Shown here: positions 56,198 to 64,000 of the stretch, piece by piece
Layout of the letters: every line of letters begins with the position of its first letter
Position numbering within the stretch: the first letter of the stretch is position 1
Assembly: GCF_036503815.1 (NCBI RefSeq)
Contig: NZ_AP027764.1
Location: forward strand, 4,588,001-4,652,000
Origin: Escherichia coli
Lineage (GTDB): Bacteria > Pseudomonadota > Gammaproteobacteria > Enterobacterales > Enterobacteriaceae
Reading direction: 5' to 3'
DNA length: 64,000 nt
Made by a program: the position numbers and the translations under genes
Notes under the pieces: generated by a model
What the model saw: only the letters and a program-made list of their open reading frames with translations
Told to the model about the DNA's origin: nothing
The model's database searches: none

Positions 56198-56470
56198 TTA
56201 CTTAACTGCGTCTTTCAGTGCCTTGCCAGAAACAAATGCCGGCACGTTAGCTGCGGCAATTTTGATTTCTTTACCGGTCTGCGGGTTGCGGCCAGTACGC
56301 TCAGCGCGGTGGTTCACTTTGAAGGTACCGAAACCAACCAGTTGTACAGCATCGCCTTCTTTCAGAGACTCAGTAATTGCAGCCAGAGTGGACTCCAGAG
56401 CAGCTTTAGCCTGGGTTTTGGACAGTTCTGCTTTCTCTGCAATTACATCAATCAGTTGAGTCTTGTTCAT
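56198..56470 (-). CDS. hupA: HupA, DNA-binding protein HU alpha subunit
   Basis: Nucleoid protein, forms HU heterodimers with HupB. 90 aa, full length: [14 protein letters not shown]..., with the DNA-binding arm [18 protein letters not shown] (residues about 60-77). Start preceded by AAGGAT. Downstream of yjaG, upstream of yjaH. Confidence 0.98.
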
Positions 56471-56656
56471 AAGTTATCCTTACAATGTGTTTATCGCTTG
56501 CTAAGCATCGAGTGCGACGGAAATGCCAGAATAGCACTCTCCTGCATACACGCACCGATAGCCACTTTTTTTCGCCCCCCAAATGTAGACCAGACGGGGG
56601 GCGAAAGGGAAGACTCCAGGTATGACAAATCAGGCGTTAAATCACGTTTTCTGGTC

Positions 56657-57247
56657 TTATTGCTGAAAAATTATACCAATATTGCTCTCGCCCGCCTCAC
56701 GCAGGTCTGCCCTAAGGCCTTTTATCAGCTCGATATCGCGTTCTTCGCACTCAGCTAAAAGTCGGAATATTTCCCACTGAATGTCCCACTCTTGCTCTAC
56801 AGCTGGGTTTTCTTTGAGCTCTTCATCGCTCATTTCACGGCCAGCCTGAGTCATTTCCAGCATCGCCACGGTCGTGATGGAGGTCTTACTCACTTCTACC
56901 GCGTGTTCGAGCGTTTCGCCACTTAAACGCGAATGGACCAGTTCACTTAACGCCACGCAAGCATCGATTGCCGGATAAACGCCGTACAGATCGAAATCGT
57001 CGGCTGAAGGAATCGCTTCTTCAAATTTCTCCAGTTGGCTGTCGAAATTTACTTTTGCGTCTTTGACGGTCAGCGTTTCCCAGATGAGATCGAGAATACG
57101 GCGGTAAATTTGCCCATCACCAAAACCAGTTTGCTGACAGAATACGGCGTAATTAGGGTACATGCGTTCGCATAAGCAAGCCATGAAAGTGACGTGCTGC
57201 CAGCTTTCCAGGCGCTCCAGACGCAGATGAATTGGGTTTTGTAACAT
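56657..57247 (-). CDS. yjaG: YjaG, DUF416 family protein
   Basis: Uncharacterised cytosolic protein, 196 aa, matching K-12. Mostly helical (LERLESWQHVTFMACLCERMYPNY; acidic stretches ELKENPAVEQEWD), with no signal peptide. Lies between nfi and hupA on the same strand; sits 42 bp downstream of nfi. Confidence 0.92.
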   Translation of the reverse strand: MLQNPIHLRLERLESWQHVTFMACLCERMYPNYAVFCQQTGFGDGQIYRRILDLIWETLTVKDAKVNFDSQLEKFEEAIPSADDFDLYGVYPAIDACVALSELVHSRLSGETLEHAVEVSKTSITTVAMLEMTQAGREMSDEELKENPAVEQEWDIQWEIFRLLAECEERDIELIKGLRADLREAGESNIGIIFQQ

Positions 57248-57289
57248 GTTGAGTTCTCAAATACGGAAATTATCCGCAGTTTACCTGAA

Positions 57290-57961
57290 TTAGGGCTGAT
57301 TTGCTGTATAGCGCACGAACGCCGGACGTTCCGAAGCCACCGCGTCTGCCCAGCGCGTTGGCTCCGGCAGACGATAGCCTTTCATGCAGCGTTGTACCCA
57401 GGCCAGCGCACTATCCATGCTGACACGATGGCCAGTTGCGATAAATAGCGGGTTACAGCGCGCTTTACTGCGCCAGACCCAGGCCAGCTGCTCGCCTTTA
57501 TCCATCAACGGTGCCAGCGCGCCCGGTTCGCTGGAGAGCGGCTCGAATTTACCGCATAACCGCTTTTTCGCTACGCCAATGGTCGGTACGTCCACTAATA
57601 AGCCAAAATGGCTGGCAACGCCAAGACGGCGCGGATGCGAGATCCCATGACCATCGACAAACACTAAATCCGGCTTTTGCGACAGCATCTCCCACGCGGC
57701 CAGCAGCGCAGGATATTCGCGGAAGGAAAGAAAACCTGGAATGTAAGGCATGGTGGTGGCGATACGTGCCACTTTATACTCCACCAGCTCAAGAGAGGGG
57801 TATTTCAGCAGCACCATCGCCGCTCGCGTCACTTCTCCGCCCTGCTCAAACCCGACATCGGCTCCGGCGATCAGATCCGGCGGATCTTTATCAAGTCGAT
57901 CCTCACGGATCACAGAAGAAGCCAGTTCGATTTGTTGAGCGCGTAATGACGCGAGATCCAT
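57290..57961 (-). CDS. nfi: Nfi, endonuclease V
   Basis: DNA repair endonuclease that nicks next to deoxyinosine. The ATG at 57961 gives 223 aa (MDLASLRAQQIELA...), the known length; a Met two codons earlier (57967) is possible. Conserved metal site: Asp35 in GADVGF, Glu-containing block, and Asp110 in FVDGHG, plus PYIPGFLSFRE (about 73-83) for lesion recognition. Starts 9 bp after the hemE stop, so it belongs to a hemE-nfi-yjaG transcript. Confidence 0.96.
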   Translation of the reverse strand: MDLASLRAQQIELASSVIREDRLDKDPPDLIAGADVGFEQGGEVTRAAMVLLKYPSLELVEYKVARIATTMPYIPGFLSFREYPALLAAWEMLSQKPDLVFVDGHGISHPRRLGVASHFGLLVDVPTIGVAKKRLCGKFEPLSSEPGALAPLMDKGEQLAWVWRSKARCNPLFIATGHRVSMDSALAWVQRCMKGYRLPEPTRWADAVASERPAFVRYTANQP

Positions 57962-57970
57962 AATCACTCC

Positions 57971-59035
57971 TTAGCGGTGATATTGTTCAGACAACCGATG
58001 CACAGCCTCCACAAACACGCCAGCATGTTCTGGCGGCACATCCTGATGAATGCCGTGACCAAGGTTAAAGACATGACCTTCGCCGTGACCGAAACCTGCA
58101 AGTATAGTCGCGACTTCTTCTTCAATGCGGGCAGGTGGCGCGTACAGCATCGACGGATCCATATTACCCTGCAGCGCGACTTTATTGCCCACGCGGCGGC
58201 GCGCATCAGCGATATCCGTTGTCCAGTCGAGGCCCAGCGCATCGCAACCCGTTTCCGCCATAGCTTCCAGCCACTGTCCACCGCCTTTGGTAAACAGGGT
58301 GACCGGTACACGGCGACCGTCGTTTTCACGCAGTAAACCATCAACTATTTTATGCATGTAATAGAGCGAGAACTGTTGATAATCGCGCCCGGTGAGCACG
58401 CCGCCCCAGGTATCGAAGATCATCACGGCCTGAGCACCAGCTTTAATTTGCGCATTCAGATACAAAGTGACGCTTTTCGCCAGTTTATCGAGCAGAGCGT
58501 GCAGCGCCTGTGGATCGGCATACATCATCTTTTTGATCACGGTGAACGCTTTGCTGCTGCCACCTTCCACCATATAGGTCGCCAGCGTCCACGGGCTGCC
58601 GGAAAAACCAATCAGCGGCACTTCGCCTTTCAGTTCGCGGCGAATAGTACGCACCGCGTTCATCACATAACCCAGCTCATCTTCCGGGTCCGGAATTGGC
58701 AGTTTATCAACGTCAGCTTTGCAGGTGACTGGCGAGGTAAAGCGCGGACCTTCTCCGGCTTCAAAATAGAGCCCTAACCCCATCGCGTCCGGCACGGTGA
58801 GGATATCGGAAAAGAGGATCGCCGCATCCAGCGGATAGCGACGCAGCGGTTGCAAAGTCACTTCGCACGCCAGCTCTGCATTTTTGCACAGCGACATAAA
58901 ATCGCCCGCCTGGGCGCGCGTGGCTTTATATTCCGGTAGATAGCGACCCGCCTGGCGCATCATCCATACTGGAGTGACATCAACGGGCTGGCGCAGCAGC
59001 GCCCGCAGATAACGATCGTTTTTGAGTTCGGTCAT
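57971..59035 (-). CDS. hemE: HemE, uroporphyrinogen decarboxylase
   Basis: Decarboxylates uroporphyrinogen III to coproporphyrinogen III in heme synthesis. 354 aa, full length. Both family signatures are clear: PVWMMRQAGRYLPEY (about residues 21-35) and GFSGSPWTLATYMVEGG (about 143-159). Start preceded by AGGAACAG. First gene of hemE-nfi-yjaG(-hupA). Confidence 0.97.
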   Translation of the reverse strand: MTELKNDRYLRALLRQPVDVTPVWMMRQAGRYLPEYKATRAQAGDFMSLCKNAELACEVTLQPLRRYPLDAAILFSDILTVPDAMGLGLYFEAGEGPRFTSPVTCKADVDKLPIPDPEDELGYVMNAVRTIRRELKGEVPLIGFSGSPWTLATYMVEGGSSKAFTVIKKMMYADPQALHALLDKLAKSVTLYLNAQIKAGAQAVMIFDTWGGVLTGRDYQQFSLYYMHKIVDGLLRENDGRRVPVTLFTKGGGQWLEAMAETGCDALGLDWTTDIADARRRVGNKVALQGNMDPSMLYAPPARIEEEVATILAGFGHGEGHVFNLGHGIHQDVPPEHAGVFVEAVHRLSEQYHR

Positions 59036-59074
59036 TTTGGCTGTTCCTTAGTGCGTCAGGCGGTCAGTGTATCA

Positions 59075-59848
59075 TCACTCATACTCTGCCCGACACATCG
59101 CCACCGTATCTTCTATCAGACGGCGCGCCACGGTGCCGGGCGGCGGAAGTAACGGTAAATCATCGTAGCGATACCAGTTCGCCTCGAGCAGCTCTTTCGG
59201 ATCAATCACGATGTCGCCGCTGTCATATTCCGCCATAAATGCGGTCATCAGCGACTGGGGAAACGGCCACGGCTGGGAAGTCACGTACCGCAAGTTTTTA
59301 ACTTTAATTCCGCTCTCTTCCATCACTTCCCGCGCGACCGCCTGCTCGAGGGTTTCGCCCACTTCGACGAATCCGGCAAGTACCGTATGGACACCGTTAC
59401 GATGGCGGGTATGCTGGGCGAGGAGGATCGAATCATCGCGACGGATGGCAACAATAATGCAGGGGGCGATTTGCGGGTAGTAACGCTCACGGCAATGGCT
59501 GCACAGCATCGCCCATTCGGTTTTGCTTGGATACATTTCATGCCCGCAGTAACCACAGTATTTATGCGATCGGTAAAACTCCGCCAGTTGCACGCCACGT
59601 CCGGCCAGTTGAAACAGCCCAACATCGAGATCAATGACCTGACGTACCGACCCCATATCGTGACGCCGATGCTGTTGTACTAACCAAACAGGTTCCCCCT
59701 GCCATTCGCCGATTTGTAGTGCGCGCTGACCCACAAGATCGAAATTTGCCGCTTCGCCATATGGCAATTCTCCCTTCGGCAACCATAATTTTTGTTCATG
59801 GCTGACGACCCACCAGCCGTGATCTAATTTTTCAATTATACGATCCAT
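59075..59848 (-). CDS. nudC: NudC, NAD-capped RNA decapping hydrolase
   Basis: Nudix hydrolase that removes NAD caps from RNA 5' ends. 257 aa, full length. Zinc ligands Cys98, Cys101, Cys116 and Cys119 (YCGYCG, LCSHC) are followed by the Nudix box GFVEVGETLEQA...REVMEESG (about 159-180) with metal-binding Glu174, Glu177 and Glu178. Divergent from rsd. Confidence 0.97.
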   Translation of the reverse strand: MDRIIEKLDHGWWVVSHEQKLWLPKGELPYGEAANFDLVGQRALQIGEWQGEPVWLVQQHRRHDMGSVRQVIDLDVGLFQLAGRGVQLAEFYRSHKYCGYCGHEMYPSKTEWAMLCSHCRERYYPQIAPCIIVAIRRDDSILLAQHTRHRNGVHTVLAGFVEVGETLEQAVAREVMEESGIKVKNLRYVTSQPWPFPQSLMTAFMAEYDSGDIVIDPKELLEANWYRYDDLPLLPPPGTVARRLIEDTVAMCRAEYE

Positions 59849-59942
59849 AGCTCTTGCACTACCTTTGCATCACTGGCATGTTTAACATGGTTTTTACATT
59901 TCTCACTGAGCAGTTTTTGAATACAAACTTGCGGAGTCAATC

Positions 59943-60419
59943 ATGCTTAACCAGCTCGATAACCTGACGGAGCGCGTCAGAGGAAGTAACAAACTGGTTG
60001 ATCGCTGGCTACATGTACGTAAGCATCTGCTCGTGGCTTACTACAATCTGGTTGGCATTAAGCCTGGCAAAGAATCGTACATGAGGCTAAACGAAAAAGC
60101 CCTTGATGATTTTTGTCAGAGCCTGGTCGATTACTTGTCTGCCGGACATTTCAGTATTTATGAGCGCATTCTTCATAAACTGGAAGGCAATGGGCAACTC
60201 GCACGCGCCGCGAAGATTTGGCCACAACTCGAAGCCAATACCCAACAGATTATGGATTACTACGATTCCAGCCTTGAAACCGCTATCGATCATGATAATT
60301 ACCTTGAGTTTCAACAGGTTTTATCTGACATCGGCGAGGCCCTGGAAGCGCGCTTTGTGCTGGAAGATAAGCTGATTCTGCTGGTGCTTGACGCCGCCCG
60401 CGTCAAACATCCTGCTTGA
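59943..60419 (+). CDS. rsd: Rsd, anti-sigma-70 factor
   Basis: Binds free sigma-70 in stationary phase, favouring alternative sigma factors; also stimulates SpoT in published work. 158 aa, full length, all-helical (MLNQLDNLTERVRGSNKLVDRWL...). Preceded by GCGGAGTC. Divergent from nudC and followed by a terminator and the TPP riboswitch. Confidence 0.97.
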   Translation: MLNQLDNLTERVRGSNKLVDRWLHVRKHLLVAYYNLVGIKPGKESYMRLNEKALDDFCQSLVDYLSAGHFSIYERILHKLEGNGQLARAAKIWPQLEANTQQIMDYYDSSLETAIDHDNYLEFQQVLSDIGEALEARFVLEDKLILLVLDAARVKHPA

Positions 60420-60453
60420 GTTCTGCGCTGTTAACGCGTAATTTACATTCAAC

Positions 60454-60478
60454 GCCCCGTTTGCGGGGCTAATTTCTT
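60454..60478 (+). terminator. Terminator of rsd
   Basis: Stem GCCCCG / CGGGGC (60454-60469) with a TAATTTCTT tail just before the thiC riboswitch. The tail is only moderately T-rich. Confidence 0.7.
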
Positions 60479-60561
60479 GTCGGAGTGCCTTAACTGGCTG
60501 AGACCGTTTATTCGGGATCCGCGGAACCTGATCAGGCTAATACCTGCGAAGGGAACAAGAG
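60474..60561 (+). promoter_or_regulatory. TPP riboswitch of thiCEF
   Basis: THI-box aptamer: closing stem CTTGT / ACAAG (60476-60480 and 60555-60559), with the conserved CGGAGTGCC, GGCTGAGACCG, CCTGATCAGGCTAATACCTG and GCGAAGGGAAC blocks. An expression platform follows to ATG 60652. Known to repress thiC translation and transcription on TPP binding. Confidence 0.96.
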
Positions 60562-60651
60562 TTAATCTGCTATCGCATCGCCTTTGCGGCGATCGTCTCT
60601 TGCTTCATCCGTCGTCTGACAAGCCACGTCCTTAACTTTTTGGAATGAGCT

Positions 60652-62547
60652 ATGTCTGCAACAAAACTGACCCGCCGCGAACAACGCGCCCAGGCCCAAC
60701 ATTTTATCGACACCCTGGAAGGCACCGCCTTTCCGAACTCAAAACGCATTTACATCACTGGCACACAACCCGGCGTGCGCGTGCCGATGCGTGAGATCCA
60801 GCTTAGCCCGACGCTAATCGGTGGTAGCAAAGAACAGCCGCAGTACGAAGAAAACGAAGCGATTCCCGTCTACGATACCTCCGGTCCGTATGGCGATCCG
60901 CAGATCGCCATTAACGTGCAGCAAGGACTGGCAAAACTACGCCAGCCGTGGATCGATGCACGCGGCGATACCGAAGAACTTACCGTGCGCAGTTCCGATT
61001 ACACTAAAGCACGGCTGGCAGATGATGGCCTCGACGAGCTGCGTTTTAGCGGCGTATTAACCCCAAAACGCGCCAAAGCAGGCCACCGCGTCACACAACT
61101 GCACTACGCCCGCCAGGGCATCATCACACCGGAGATGGAATTCATCGCCATCCGCGAGAATATGGGCCGCGAGCGCATTCGTAACGAAGTTTTGTGCCAC
61201 CAGCATCCGGGAATGAGCTTTGGCGCACGCCTGCCGGAAAATATCACTGCGGAATTTGTCCGTGATGAAGTCGCTGCCGGACGTGCCATTATCCCCGCCA
61301 ACATCAACCATCCGGAATCAGAGCCGATGATTATTGGTCGCAACTTTCTGGTGAAGGTTAACGCCAATATCGGCAACTCGGCAGTCACCTCTTCCATCGA
61401 AGAAGAAGTGGAAAAGCTGGTATGGTCTACGCGCTGGGGGGCGGATACAGTGATGGATCTTTCCACCGGTCGCTATATTCACGAAACTCGCGAATGGATT
61501 TTGCGTAACAGCCCGGTGCCTATTGGTACAGTGCCGATCTACCAGGCGCTGGAGAAGGTTAATGGGATCGCTGAAGATCTTACCTGGGAAGCGTTCCGGG
61601 ACACGCTGCTGGAACAGGCCGAGCAAGGTGTGGATTACTTCACTATCCATGCGGGCGTGCTACTGCGCTACGTGCCGATGACCGCGAAACGCCTGACCGG
61701 TATCGTCTCTCGCGGCGGTTCGATTATGGCGAAATGGTGCCTCTCCCATCATCAGGAAAATTTCCTCTATCAACACTTCCGCGAAATTTGTGAAATCTGT
61801 GCCGCTTATGATGTTTCGTTGTCCTTGGGCGACGGCCTGCGCCCCGGTTCTATTCAGGACGCCAACGATGAAGCGCAGTTTGCCGAGCTACATACGCTGG
61901 GCGAACTGACCAAAATCGCCTGGGAATATGACGTGCAGGTGATGATTGAAGGTCCAGGCCACGTGCCGATGCAGATGATCCGCCGCAATATGACCGAGGA
62001 GTTAGAGCACTGCCACGAAGCACCGTTCTATACCCTCGGGCCGCTAACTACTGATATTGCGCCGGGTTATGACCACTTCACATCGGGGATTGGCGCGGCG
62101 ATGATTGGCTGGTTTGGCTGCGCGATGCTCTGTTACGTAACGCCAAAAGAGCATCTGGGTCTGCCTAATAAAGAAGATGTTAAGCAGGGGCTTATCACCT
62201 ATAAGATTGCCGCCCACGCCGCCGACCTGGCGAAAGGGCATCCGGGCGCGCAAATTCGCGATAACGCCATGTCGAAAGCCCGCTTCGAATTTCGCTGGGA
62301 AGACCAGTTTAATCTGGCCCTCGACCCGTTTACCGCCCGCGCTTATCACGATGAAACCCTGCCGCAAGAATCCGGCAAAGTCGCCCATTTTTGCTCCATG
62401 TGTGGGCCGAAATTCTGCTCGATGAAAATCAGCCAGGAAGTGCGTGACTATGCCGCCGCGCAAACCATTGAAGTGGGAATGGCGGATATGTCGGAGAACT
62501 TCCGTGCCAGAGGTGGAGAAATATACCTGCGTAAGGAGGAAGCGTGA
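60652..62547 (+). CDS. thiC: ThiC, HMP-phosphate synthase
   Basis: Radical-SAM-like enzyme that converts aminoimidazole ribotide to hydroxymethylpyrimidine phosphate. 631 aa, full length. The C-terminal cluster motif CSMCGPKFC (CxxC-x4-C) binds the [4Fe-4S] cluster; GDGLRPGSIQDAND and EGPGHVPMQMI are conserved in the barrel. Its TGA overlaps the thiE ATG (TGATG). Confidence 0.98.
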   Translation: MSATKLTRREQRAQAQHFIDTLEGTAFPNSKRIYITGTQPGVRVPMREIQLSPTLIGGSKEQPQYEENEAIPVYDTSGPYGDPQIAINVQQGLAKLRQPWIDARGDTEELTVRSSDYTKARLADDGLDELRFSGVLTPKRAKAGHRVTQLHYARQGIITPEMEFIAIRENMGRERIRNEVLCHQHPGMSFGARLPENITAEFVRDEVAAGRAIIPANINHPESEPMIIGRNFLVKVNANIGNSAVTSSIEEEVEKLVWSTRWGADTVMDLSTGRYIHETREWILRNSPVPIGTVPIYQALEKVNGIAEDLTWEAFRDTLLEQAEQGVDYFTIHAGVLLRYVPMTAKRLTGIVSRGGSIMAKWCLSHHQENFLYQHFREICEICAAYDVSLSLGDGLRPGSIQDANDEAQFAELHTLGELTKIAWEYDVQVMIEGPGHVPMQMIRRNMTEELEHCHEAPFYTLGPLTTDIAPGYDHFTSGIGAAMIGWFGCAMLCYVTPKEHLGLPNKEDVKQGLITYKIAAHAADLAKGHPGAQIRDNAMSKARFEFRWEDQFNLALDPFTARAYHDETLPQESGKVAHFCSMCGPKFCSMKISQEVRDYAAAQTIEVGMADMSENFRARGGEIYLRKEEA

Positions 62548-63182
62548 TGTATCAGCCTGATTTTCCTCACGTACCTTTTCGTTTAGGACTGTACCCGGTA
62601 GTGGACAGCGTACAGTGGATCGAACGTCTGTTGGATGCAGGCGTGCGTACTCTCCAGCTGCGCATCAAAGATCGGCGCGATGAAGAAGTGGAAGCCGATG
62701 TCGTGGCAGCAATTGCGCTGGGCCGCCGCTATAACGCACGGCTGTTTATCAACGATTACTGGCGGCTGGCGATTAAGCATCAGGCGTATGGCGTCCATCT
62801 GGGACAGGAAGATTTGCAAACCACCGATCTCAATGCCATCCGTGCAGCGGGCCTGCGGCTGGGCGTTTCGACTCATGATGATATGGAGATCGACGTCGCG
62901 CTGGCAGCACGTCCTTCTTATATCGCGCTAGGACATGTGTTCCCGACGCAAACCAAACAGATGCCTTCTGCACCGCAGGGGCTGGAACAGCTGGCACGGC
63001 ATGTTGAGCGCCTGGCTGATTATCCCACTGTAGCGATTGGCGGTATCAGCCTGCCGCGCGCACCTGCGGTGATGGCGACAGGTGTTGGCAGTATCGCCGT
63101 CGTCAGTGCCATTACCCAGGCCGCAGACTGGCGTTTGGCAACGGAACAGTTGCTGGAAATTGCAGGAGTTGGCGATGAATGA
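62547..63182 (+). CDS. thiE: ThiE, thiamine phosphate synthase
   Basis: Joins HMP-pyrophosphate and thiazole phosphate to give thiamine phosphate. The ATG at 62547, overlapping the thiC stop by 1 bp and preceded by AAGGAGGAAG, gives 211 aa, the K-12 length. TIM barrel with LRIKDRRDEE, FINDYWRLA, GVHLGQEDL and the phosphate-binding AIGGISLPRAPAV (about 164-176). Overlaps thiF by 8 bp. Confidence 0.97.
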   Translation: MYQPDFPHVPFRLGLYPVVDSVQWIERLLDAGVRTLQLRIKDRRDEEVEADVVAAIALGRRYNARLFINDYWRLAIKHQAYGVHLGQEDLQTTDLNAIRAAGLRLGVSTHDDMEIDVALAARPSYIALGHVFPTQTKQMPSAPQGLEQLARHVERLADYPTVAIGGISLPRAPAVMATGVGSIAVVSAITQAADWRLATEQLLEIAGVGDE

Positions 63183-63930
63183 CCGTGATTTTATGCGTTA
63201 TAGCCGTCAAATCCTGCTCGACGATATCGCTCTTGACGGGCAGCAAAAACTGCTCGACAGCCAGGTGCTGATTATCGGTCTGGGTGGGTTGGGTACACCT
63301 GCTGCACTATACCTGGCGGGAGCTGGTGTCGGGACGCTGGTACTGGCAGATGACGACGATGTGCATTTGAGCAATCTGCAACGACAAATCCTCTTTACCA
63401 CTGAAGATATCGATCGCCCGAAATCGCAGGTCAGCCAACAGCGACTGACACAGTTAAATCCCGACATTCAACTGACAGCATTACAACAACGGTTAATGGG
63501 TAAGGCGTTAAAAGATGCGGTAGCACGGGTCGATGTGGTTCTCGACTGTACCGACAACATGGCGACTCGCCAGGAGATTAATGCCGCCTGCGTAGCACTT
63601 AACACACCGCTTATCACCGCCAGCGCGGTCGGATTTGGTGGTCAGTTGATGGTGCTGACACCGCCCTGGGAACAGGGGTGTTACCGCTGCCTGTGGCCGG
63701 ATAACCAGGAGCCTGAACGCAACTGCCGCACGGCAGGCGTGGTTGGCCCGGTGGTCGGGGTCATGGGCACGTTACAGTCACTGGAAGCAATTAAGCTATT
63801 GAGTGGTATAGAGACCCCTGCGGGATATCTTCGACTGTTTGACGGTAAATTAAACCAATGGCGCAACCTGGCGTTGCGCCGCGCCAGCGGTTGCCCGGTA
63901 TGCGGAGGAAGCAATGCAGCTCCTGTTTAA
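63175..63930 (+). CDS. thiF: ThiF, ThiS adenylyltransferase
   Basis: E1-like enzyme that adenylates the ThiS C-terminus for sulfur transfer. The ATG at 63175 gives 251 aa (MNDRDFMRYSRQ...); a longer reading to 63082 lies inside thiE. Nucleotide motif IIGLGGLGTPAALYLAGAGVG (about 33-53), Cys184 (ERNCRTAG) for the acyl-disulfide with ThiS, and zinc ligands Cys169, Cys172, Cys240 and Cys243 are present. Overlaps both neighbours in the operon. Confidence 0.97.
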   Translation: MNDRDFMRYSRQILLDDIALDGQQKLLDSQVLIIGLGGLGTPAALYLAGAGVGTLVLADDDDVHLSNLQRQILFTTEDIDRPKSQVSQQRLTQLNPDIQLTALQQRLMGKALKDAVARVDVVLDCTDNMATRQEINAACVALNTPLITASAVGFGGQLMVLTPPWEQGCYRCLWPDNQEPERNCRTAGVVGPVVGVMGTLQSLEAIKLLSGIETPAGYLRLFDGKLNQWRNLALRRASGCPVCGGSNAAPV

Positions 63931-64000
63931 CGATCAACCGATGCAGTGCGTCGCCGGGCTAACTGTTCACGATCTGCTCGTGCAACTCAATCAACAACAA
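63914..64000 (+). CDS. thiS: ThiS, sulfur-carrier protein (3' end cut by window edge)
   Basis: First 29 codons of the ubiquitin-like sulfur carrier (66 aa in K-12). Begins MQLLFNDQPMQCVAG; the functional C-terminal Gly-Gly is beyond base 64000. Overlaps the thiF end by 17 bp. Confidence 0.93.
   Translation, partial: MQLLFNDQPMQCVAGLTVHDLLVQLNQQQ

Overview
The window is Escherichia coli chromosome. Nearly every protein matches a known E. coli K-12 product in order and length. The segment is the dinF-to-thiS stretch near 91 min, written in the opposite orientation to the usual K-12 map. It is not K-12 itself: xylE is missing between malG and psiE, a surface loop of LamB differs, and there are scattered substitutions. 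Both arpA and yjaA are present, which argues against phylogroup B2. Both ends cut genes (dinF on the left, thiS on the right).

Layout. 1-6.1 kb: SOS and membrane-lipid block (dinF-lexA with two LexA boxes, dgkA, plsB) and the ubiquinone genes ubiC-ubiA. 6.3-7.9 kb: yjbI, an AT-rich pentapeptide-repeat gene that resembles the type III effectors SopA/NleL without their catalytic domain. 8-16 kb: maltose regulon, malK-lamB-malM diverging from malE-malF-malG around a MalT/CRP control region. 16-23 kb: psiE, yjbT, the exopolysaccharide-related yjbEFGH operon and pgi. 23-33 kb: lysC behind its lysine riboswitch, yjbD, rluF, pepE, yjbB, metH. 33-41 kb: iclR, arpA (ankyrin repeats behind a putative cysteine-protease-like domain) and the glyoxylate operon aceB-aceA-aceK. 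41.5-43.5 kb: metA, yjaB, yjaA. 43.6-49 kb: a complete rRNA operon (16S, tRNA-Glu, 23S, 5S) on the minus strand, corresponding to rrnE. 49-52 kb: purH-purD. 52-55.5 kb: the zinc/envelope-stress system zraP / zraS-zraR with paired sigma-54 promoters. 55.5-59 kb: yjaH, hupA, yjaG, nfi, hemE. 59-64 kb: nudC, rsd, and the thiamine operon thiC-thiE-thiF-thiS behind a TPP riboswitch.

Regulatory RNA and DNA are well preserved: lysine and TPP riboswitches, LexA, PurR, MetJ, IclR, MalT and CRP sites, rRNA P1/P2 promoters and boxA. REP/BIME palindromes lie in at least six intergenic gaps, the largest being a six-unit array between aceA and aceK.

The least ordinary content is the two AT-rich genes yjbI and arpA. 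Each looks like a chromosomal relative of an enteropathogen type III effector (NleL/SopA and EspL/OspD3 respectively), set in otherwise housekeeping DNA. All family and K-12 comparisons here are from memory; no database search was run.
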